A DNA stretch of 64,000 bases, from assembly GCA_004380135.1 (NCBI GenBank), contig QXCR01000004.1, positions 124,001-188,000 of the forward strand, written 5' to 3'. This document shows positions 56,840-64,000 of the stretch, in pieces. Under the pieces are notes generated by a model that saw only the letters and a list, made by a program, of their open reading frames with translations, made no database searches and was not told the DNA's origin. A program made the position numbers and the translations under genes. Positions within the stretch are counted from its first letter, which is position 1. Each line of letters begins with the position of its first letter. This DNA is from Stemphylium vesicarium. Lineage: Eukaryota > Ascomycota > Dothideomycetes > Pleosporales > Pleosporaceae.

Positions 56840-58765
56840 ATGGGTGACTACAAGGGCGCGAATGTTGCGACGGGCGGCCCAAGCGTCGTTATCGTCGGTG
56901 CGGGTGCTGGCGGTGTCGCTCTCGCGGCACGTTTGGCGGCCACGGGGTGCAAGGTGACAGTGGTGGAGAAGAATGGATTCACAGGCGGGCGATGCAGTTT
57001 AATCCACCGTTCAGGATATGTATGTTTTTGCTGACCTAATTTCAAACAAAAGATGCAACGTACCTACCTACCTAACTATATCCTTCCGCAATAAAAAGAA
57101 TGCGGATAGCTAACACAAGATACCACAGAGATTCGACCAGGGACCAAGCTTACTTCTCCTCCCTCGCTTCTTCCACGAAACGTTCGAGGACCTGGGTACG
57201 ACGCTCGAAGCCGAGGGCGTGAAGCTGGTCAAGTGCGAACCCAACTACAATGTCCACTTTCACGATGACACGACATTCAAACTCTCAACCGACATTTCCA
57301 TCATGAAGGGCGAGATTGAGCGGTTTGAAGGCACGGCGGGGTTTGAACGCTATCTTTCTTTCCTGCAGGAGAGTCATCGCCACTACGAGGTTTCCATCAT
57401 TCATGTGCTGAGGAAGAACTTTTACTCGCTGCTGAGCATGGTGCGGTTAGACTTTTTGCTGCATCTTTTCGAGTTGCATCCGTTTGAGAGTATCTGGTAC
57501 CGCGCGAGCAAGTACTTCTGGACCGAGCGGCTGAGGAGGGTGTTCACTTTTGCTAGTATGTACATGGGTATGAGTCCGTTCGATGCTCCAGGGACGTACA
57601 GTTTGTTGCAGTACACGGAGCTTGCAGAGGGTATTTGGTATCCGATTGGTGGCTTCCACAAGGTTCGGATGGTTCTGAACTACGAAGTGTATGTATATGC
57701 TGACTTTACTAGGTTATCGAGGGCCTCGTTAACGTTGGTGAGCGTCTGGGAGTCGAGTACATGTTCGACAGCCCCATCCGCAACATCTCGCTATCTGAAG
57801 ATGGAAAACGCGCAACGGGCGTTGTTTTCGAAGACGAGAGCAAAGCACCACTAACCGCGGACATTGTCGTCTCCAATGCGGATTTGGCCTACGCATACAA
57901 TAACCTCCTGCCCGAATCCTCATTCTCACGTTCTCTGCTCAAGCGCCAGGCATCGTGCTCAAGTATCTCCTTCTACTGGGCGCTAGACCGTCAATTCCCT
58001 GAACTCAGTGCCCACAACATCTTCCTCGCAGAGGACTACAAGGACAGCTTCGACAGCATCTTCAAGAAGCATCTGATACCCGACCAACCCAGCTTCTACG
58101 TCAACGTGCCGTCTCGCGTGGACCCATCCGCCGCGCCCGAGGGCTGCGATTCCATCGTAATCCTCGTCCCAGTCGGACACTTACAAAACTCCACAACAGA
58201 CTCACACAAGGGATCCAAGCACTCCAACGGCCTAACGCAAGACTGGGACGCCATGGTAGCTACCGCGCGAGACACGATTCTCAAAACCATGGAAGCGCGA
58301 CTCAAAATCAACCTAGGCCCGCATATCATCGAAGAAACGATAAACACGCCACCGACGTGGAAATCCACGTTCAATCTCGACCGTGGCGCTATCCTCGGTC
58401 TCAGCCATTCCTTCTTCAACGTGCTGAGCTTCCGGCCAAAGACGAAGCATCGGTCCATTGAGAACATGTACTTTGTCGGCGCGAGCACACACCCCGGAAC
58501 TGGTGTGCCCATTGTGCTGGCTGGTGCCAAACTGGTCTGCGAGCAGATTATGCAGGGTTTAGGCCAAGAGAAGCGCATCCCGTGGGGTAAGGCTAGCGAG
58601 AGCCCCAGGAAGGCGTCGAATAGCCCGCTGGATCGCACGCAGAATGGCCCGTACTTGAGCTGGTTGGTCTGGATCTTGCTTACTGTTTTCATGGCTGTGG
58701 CTGTTTCTGGGGGTTGGGGCGCGTGGCGGTATCATCAGGGTGCTGGGTTGATGGGGGATTGGTAG
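56840..58765 (+). CDS. al-1: Phytoene desaturase (carotenoid biosynthesis)
   Basis: Exons 56840-57019, 57129-57662 and 57713-58765 encode 588 aa, close to Neurospora AL-1 (595). The N-terminus has the FAD-binding VVIVGAGAGGVALAARLA and EKNGFTGGRCS. RFDQGPSLLLLP follows across intron 1 and is typical of CrtI-type desaturases. YPIGGFHKV joins to IEGLVNVGERLGVEY across intron 2. The C-terminal flavin signature is YFVGASTHPGTGVPIVLAGAKL. A hydrophobic tail anchor (LSWLVWILLTVFMAVAVSG) ends it, as in fungal enzymes. Known role: introduces the conjugated double bonds of lycopene/neurosporene-type carotenes. The 50-nt intron 2 has donor GTTCGG, though a stronger GTATGT lies 25 nt inside it; only the first donor preserves the conserved junction. 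Convergent with the opsin. Confidence 0.93.
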
Positions 58766-59187
58766 CGGGGATTATGTTGTTAAGGGGGGTAATGGACTGG
58801 GGAGTGGAAGATTAGTACGCGTCTTTGCAAATAGTGAATACCCATGAGAAATGATACACCTCCTGCGATCAAGCGTCGTCGTGTTCAATGTTCTGTGCGA
58901 TACTGAGCGTGCGCGAAATAGCCTGATGGGAAGAAGTCACGACAGTATGCATCAAAGAAGCAGGATTACAAGACTTCAAGAGTGAATTGGGTGTATTGTC
59001 ATTATAAAGATCATAGGTATCACTAAAATATTCTCCAAGGGGGTTTCTTTGAGTTATCCTCCTCTTTGCCACGACAGCTGTCCCAAAGAACAAGCGTTTT
59101 CCGTATTACCATTATTACAACATCCTTCTCAGCCTCATCATATGCATCCCCGCGACAACGAGTCGATAATTTGCTACCAGAGCAGGT
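58766..59187. other. Convergent intergenic stretch between phytoene desaturase and opsin
   Basis: 3' flanks of both genes. Nothing recognised. Confidence 0.4.
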
Positions 59188-60305
59188 TTAAACGGTAGTA
59201 GCCGGTCCGTCGATAGGAGCATTGACAGTGTTCTGGCCATTGTTCATAGCCTCCTGTCGACGCTTCTCCTGCACCAAGTGGTCACCGTCGTAATCCTTAA
59301 TAGCCAGACCAAGACGAGCGGGATCGATGTTGCGGTGGCCCCAGAGGAGAAGAGCACCGAAGCAAGGTTTGGCCAGGAAGTCGAGAACACCGTAAAAGAC
59401 GGCCTCGCTGTCTGGCGCAATGACGTTACTAGAGTGGATTGTCAGTGAGAACGCTCCGAATGGTAGTAAATTATTTCATGGATGTCACGTACCCGCCCTC
59501 GGAAAGACCCCATGCAACAGGGTAGAGGATCCACAGGAAAGCAGTCAAGCTGCCGCACATCATGAAGGTCTTCTCGACGTCCTTGCCGAAAGTCCTCGCG
59601 TGGAGGCGAGACTCCCACACGAGCTGGTAGACGATATAGAAGAGAGCGACGCAACCTGTGATCTCGCGTTAGCCATGATACTAGGCGAAAAGTCGGACTG
59701 ATGTATAAGACTTACCGAAGACAAAGTAAGGCCACTTGTACCTGTTGTCGATGAGAGCACCAACCAATCCAGTGATGATCATAATCCAATCAACCATGAT
59801 AACCCACAGTAGCGTAGGCCACGGCATGCCGGCAGTGAGGAGCAAGTCCAGGAGCAACAAAGGCGTGGTGATGAACCAGTCGATGTATCGAACGTAGTAG
59901 ATGGCGCGGTACGTACCAGCGACCTTTGGGTCACTGCGGGAGAACTCGACTTGAATGGGCGTGAAACCGACGTTGATACCCATGCTGAAGTAGGCGATGG
60001 CAGCGACGAAAACAACGGCTGCTGTCATGTAGTGAAAGAGGCGGTCGCGACGCTCCTTGCGGTACGCCAGGCCGATGAAGGCGAAGCCCGATACGCACAT
60101 GGCGGCGCAGATGGCGAAGTAGAAGTCGGAGCCATGGGTGGTTATGGCGATATCTGCGGTGGCACCATTGACAGTGTTGTCTGAGAGAAGATTGTTAGAT
60201 GAAATGTTCTTCTTTACATCCAAGAAAGAGAGCCCCTTGTGCAATTAGGGGCGCGCAGCACGTACCATTGTACTGAAGAACATCGTTTCTGCGTTGAATC
60301 TCCAT
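59188..60305 (-). CDS. ops: Microbial rhodopsin, proton-pump type
   Basis: Exons 60305-60266, 60180-59716, 59655-59493 and 59428-59188 on the minus strand encode 302 aa. Seven hydrophobic segments are visible. Helix C reads RYIDWFITTPLLLLDLLL, with the proton acceptor Asp (about 114) and, 11 residues later, the proton donor Asp (about 125), the spacing of light-driven proton pumps such as bacteriorhodopsin and the Leptosphaeria rhodopsin. Helix G reads VLDFLAKPCFG with the counter-ion Asp (about 239) and retinal Lys (about 243). Exon 1 is 40 nt. Known role: a retinal-bound, light-driven outward proton pump of the membrane. Retention of both carboxylates separates it from NOP-1-like opsins, whose donor is replaced. 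Its retinal could come from the oxygenase upstream on the same strand. Confidence 0.94.
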
Positions 60306-61522
60306 GATGCAGGATGCAAGCAGGCAAACTACTCCTAAGCGGCAAATCACAAGTGGAAGCTTGGTTGCTCAACAAGCAAGTACAAGGCAGGCTACCAAGA
60401 TAAAACGGTTGCAAGATGGCAGGTCAAGTATATCTTGGAAGATCAAGTGTGAACCAGACGGAAAAAGAGGCGCGCACCAACCGAACTATATCTGCTCTTC
60501 ACACCACCTTGGCTCGATCGCCTAGGTACTTCAGTATCATGCCATGATGCCATCATACTTGCGCGCGCGCGCTCTCGATCCAGTTCCGAAGATTCTCCCT
60601 CTCGTTTCCCTAATCTCCTGGATCATAAAATCCATGACGACATAGCTCGCCCTGGAAACTTGTCGCATCATCCACCACACCAGGGGTCTGTGCTCCCTGT
60701 ACTTTCTCAAATTTCCACCCTCTGTCCGCTAAACTCAAGATCGCAGCACTAAATCAACTAGCTCAAGGCACGGAAATCGGTGATCTCAGCAAAGTCTCCC
60801 CATCGTTTGCTTCGTCTTGGGCGAGTTGGCACCTCCTCACTCGGATGTACTCGGGCACTTGGCTGGATGGCCCACCCCCTCCTTCGCTAGGCGCCGCAGG
60901 GACTGGAATGGGCTTCAGTGGGCTTGAGTGGCTGGAACAGCTTTTCGCTCGGTTCGACAGCATTCTCATATTGCCATTTGGTCTCTAGCGCCCGGCTTAT
61001 CCGTCCACACATACCCCACTTGTGCATGTCACACTATCAGGGTTTAAGCTTTGTGATGCTGATCTCATGAGCTTACTTTGACATCGACGTGGGTAATGTG
61101 TATCGCCGGGTTTCGATGGGCAAAATTTTTACGTCAGTCGCGTCGATTCATCACATGTATGTCAAACATACGCGCGACGAGGGGTTACGTGTTTGTGCTT
61201 GGTCTGGCCATATTGGCCCGGTCGTTATTTCCGACGGGAGATCGACGGTTATTGTGTGTCTTGCCCCAACTTCCACGGCGTTTGTAGGCCCGTTAGAAAC
61301 CATCACCCCTCTTATAACCCTGCATGTGGTGTTCTTGGCCAAATTTCTTGGCTGAGAGAGCACACGGCAGATACATGTTGTGAGGACCGGCACGATGAAC
61401 ACGATGAACAAAATTATTTGACATTAAAGCCGCAAAGGCCTAGAACTGTAGCGCCTACGCTAAACCTGCTAAACTCCTGGCGGTATGCTCGTGCTCAAGA
61501 TGAGAATGAAAACTTGGCTTTG
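60306..61522. promoter_or_regulatory. Upstream region of the opsin gene
   Basis: 1.2 kb between the opsin start and the 3' end of the carotenoid oxygenase gene, both on the minus strand. It must contain the opsin promoter. A GCGCGCGCGCGC run lies near 60562-60573. No gene or defined light-response element is claimed. Confidence 0.35.
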
Positions 61523-63717
61523 CTAGCCAAGGTAGCTGATGATAGCCTTTTGCAAGCGGCTCCATCGGGTATCATAACAATCTTCTGACTCAGACTTTAG
61601 TTTTTCGACATCTCGCTGGCGTGCAATCTCCTCTTCGGTGAACCAGTTTCCATGCAACCCATAGGGTATTCTGGTCGCGAGCTGGACTTTGCAAACAATG
61701 GTCTGCATGTCTCTTGCATCCAGCACCCACAGCTCGCTCTTCGCATCGGGCCTGCACTCTCCCTCCTCGTCTAGCTGTTCTTCGTTGAACACGTAGAACA
61801 ACAAGTACCCGTCCAATTCATCTGAATCTGCGTCATCAGTCACCGCATCCTTCGACGGCTTTCGGGGTACGAATCTGGCTTCTTGTCCGAAGTGGCTCGG
61901 CGGAAGTCGGAAGGTCTTGATTGGATCATTGGGGTCTTCTGATGCAAGAATCTCGTTGATGGAACGGTTGTCGACGCATCCAGTAATCTCTTCCGGTGGC
62001 GAGTCCTGGGCACACTTGAGCAGACTCTGGACGTCCATCCTGATCAGTACGTCAATCTTCGTAGCCTTACCCAGTGCAGCACCGAAAGACTCGTCCATGG
62101 TACTGCAGCCATAGATGTAGCGTGCACGCGCCATTTCTGTGAGAGGAGATATCGACGGAAATTCGAATGGTATTGCCGACAATGCGAATTGGTGAGTGAT
62201 TGTGTTCGCAGTGCCCGACTCGAGTGAGAACCGGTAGTAGTACAACCGACACTGCTCCTCATCGTCGTATGAGATGGGTATGTTAGAGGACATGGTCGAG
62301 GGACCTGGCTGGTCGTAACGGCCAGTTGACTGTCGCCCTAACAAGGGCGAGCTCTCATTTAGGGATGACTTCTCCGGGTCTTCGTCATCTTCACCGTCTG
62401 TGTACTTTGCGAAGAAAGACATGGGTTTGCTGACGGATTTCTCTTTGTGATTTGGATGTGGCGGAGGCTCGATGTTACCGGCACTGAATACCAGAGATGC
62501 TGAAGTCAGACGACAAGCGAGCATGTTGACAGCCGTCACTTCGTTGTTGCTGTCGTACTCGTCCCAGGTGTTGGCTGTGTGGAGAATGCAACATCCGTCT
62601 GTCTCAAACCATCGCACCAGCTCGGGATGTCGACGAGGGAACACACCAAACCTGGCCGGCTTCTCAGGCTCGTAGAACACCACGGGCTTGTTCTTGGCCA
62701 GATTCAGAGGAGTAAGGGAGAGTGGCACGTCAAGAATAACGGTATGGTGTCTTGCAACACCAAAATCATGCATGAGCCGACCACCGGAGCACCCCGGTAC
62801 TGCAGCATTAACGATAGCCTTCGAGTCAGGCCCAGGTTGCGTTGTAGACGAGCCCTCTGCCGGAAGCAAAGAGTAGTGCACGTAAGGTGGCACAAAGTTG
62901 CAGTGGAAGAGCACGAGCTCATCGGTCACTTTATCGACTTTTGGGTGACCTGTAGTCCACTCACCCATCCAGCTGAGCAAGCCTTTCCCGCCAAACGTAT
63001 CGTGTTTTTCGTCTTGGTTGTGACTGTCGTCTTGTGGGGCAGGTTCACCCTCGGCATTGTTCCCATTGAACCAGCCTACGGTTTCTAGGCCTGGGAGTGT
63101 GATGCGCATTGGCGGTCCGCTCTCGCAGGTCGCCAGTGCACGACCGTCATGGTACAGTATGGCCGTGTTTGCAACGCTGATTCGCTTGATTGCGTTGGCA
63201 GAGCCGGAGATGTGGGTCCATAGCACAATAAGCACGGTGCGGAGTATGCGCCAGAGGATGAGCAATAGGCTGGATGCGGGGTTCACGAGGGTCGCGATGC
63301 TCGGCAGGATAGGCGTGCGGAGTTTTGGGTTTTGGACCGCGGTAAGGTAGACGTCAGTGAGAATGAACTGGTTGACAAAATTCACAATGGGCTTCGATGG
63401 ATCGGAGGACGAACGACTGAACCACACGCCCGAAAGCATGCCATCGCCGTCGAACCAATGCGCTTCGCGTCCCAGGTCGGAATTGGTCACGGGGTTTCCG
63501 CCGTTACGGACATACATTCCGCCAAGCAGCTCTTCCGGGATGCGGCCGGTCCATGGGACAGGCGTGGGAGGCCATGACGTGGTAACGGGCGCGAAGTTAC
63601 CGGAGAGGTAGCTGTTGGACGGTTAGATTGAGCCAGAAGGGGGATGCGCTTTGAAGTGCAGACATACGGGTGTCGTGATGTGAGCTTGTTGTTCTTGTTT
63701 TGTCCAGACTTGGACAT
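61523..63717 (-). CDS. carX: Carotenoid cleavage oxygenase, CarX-like (retinal-forming)
   Basis: Exons 63717-63668 and 63611-61523 on the minus strand encode 712 aa. The beginning PYLSGNFAPV, formed across the 56-nt intron, and IPEELLGGMYVRNGGNP with AHWFDGDGML are family signatures. The four iron-binding His positions can be seen in order: TGHPKVD, MHDFGVARHH, ILHTANTWDE and PYGLHGNWF. A hydrophobic stretch (about 123-150, ASSLLLILWRILRTVLIVLW) may mediate membrane insertion for substrate access. A Glu/Asp/Ser-rich insertion (about 400-440) is probably disordered. Known role of CarX: cleaves beta-carotene-type substrates to retinal. The location next to an opsin and phytoene desaturase supports this over other cleavage specificities. 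Confidence 0.9.
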
Positions 63718-64000
63718 GGCGACGGTGCTATCTTGGCGTCATTGGACGGCGGATGGTTGAGGTGTTGGAGCGGAGTAGCTAGGTCCTTGTATACAACAAG
63801 CGCGACCTTCACATGTCGCCCCACGTAACGCCGCGGAAGAGGAGAAGATGCCTGGCTCGGCATCGGGTGGGAAGTGGGTGGTGAGTGGGTGGCATGATGC
63901 AAGTGCCCGCGATCGCCGGTTTCACGGTACATGTGCTGGGAAACCTGGCTACAAGAAGGCTGTTGAAGATGGCGGCGGGTCAATCGTGATGTCACTGCGA
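63718..64000. other. Upstream region of the carotenoid oxygenase at the window edge
   Basis: Only 283 bp remain. No reading frame here resembles the start of another gene, so whether a phytoene synthase/cyclase gene follows cannot be told. Confidence 0.4.

Noticed and set aside
1..64000. tRNA genes
   Set aside because: I looked on both strands for B-box-like GGTTCGA-N-TCC with a matching acceptor stem and found none that fits. A covariance-model scan could still find one.

Overview
The window is nuclear DNA of a filamentous ascomycete. Genes are dense, introns are short (about 47-60 nt with GT..AG ends), and products are Pezizomycotina-type. The most diagnostic stretch is 26.5-42.7 kb, where a RhoGAP gene (GAP1), a small FMN split-barrel gene (ORF1), mating-type genes and a GH3 beta-glucosidase (BGL1) follow one another. 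This is the gene order around MAT in Pleosporales (Dothideomycetes). The placement is inference from gene order and protein similarity recalled from memory; no search was run.

Layout. 0-25.8 kb is housekeeping sequence: DPS1 (3' part), RRP40, SSZ1, an F-box protein, a secreted lactonase-fold protein, a HAD phosphatase, an ASH1-type SET methyltransferase, an Erf2-type palmitoyltransferase, a small mitochondrial membrane protein, histidyl-tRNA synthetase, a Gemin2/Brr1-type protein, a choline/ethanolamine phosphotransferase and a NIPSNAP protein. 26.5-30 kb holds GAP1 and ORF1. 30.3-33.6 kb is a MAT locus carrying BOTH MAT1-1-1 (alpha box, minus strand) and MAT1-2-1 (HMG box, plus strand), transcribed divergently and enclosed by an imperfect inverted repeat. 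33.6-39.8 kb is gene-poor and contains a decayed 2.1 kb Fot1/pogo-type transposon with a solo LTR nested in it. BGL1 follows. 44-56 kb carries an Ala/Pro/Lys-rich low-complexity protein, mitochondrial EF-G, an ABHD12-like hydrolase, a coiled-coil protein and an atypical histidine acid phosphatase. 56.8-63.7 kb is a retinal/photobiology cluster: phytoene desaturase, a proton-pump-type opsin and a CarX-type carotenoid oxygenase.

How the genes work together. Both mating-type regulators in one haploid genome predict self-fertility (homothallism). The inverted MAT1-1 beside MAT1-2, with copies of one short sequence 201 and 202 nt past the two stop codons, looks like a fusion in which each idiomorph brought its own copy of the shared 3' flank. 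The three right-hand genes form one pathway: phytoene is desaturated toward carotenes, a carotenoid is cleaved to retinal, and retinal is bound by the opsin. Phytoene synthase/lycopene cyclase is not in the window and could lie beyond its right edge.

Other points of interest are two micro-exons (10 and 13 nt), a probable GC-AG intron in GAP1, a possible dual-start histidyl-tRNA synthetase, and an unrecognised 25-codon reading frame at 10.84 kb made of two near-identical peptide units behind a TATA box and a CT-rich leader. Exon boundaries were deduced by hand from splice signals, reading phase and protein conservation.
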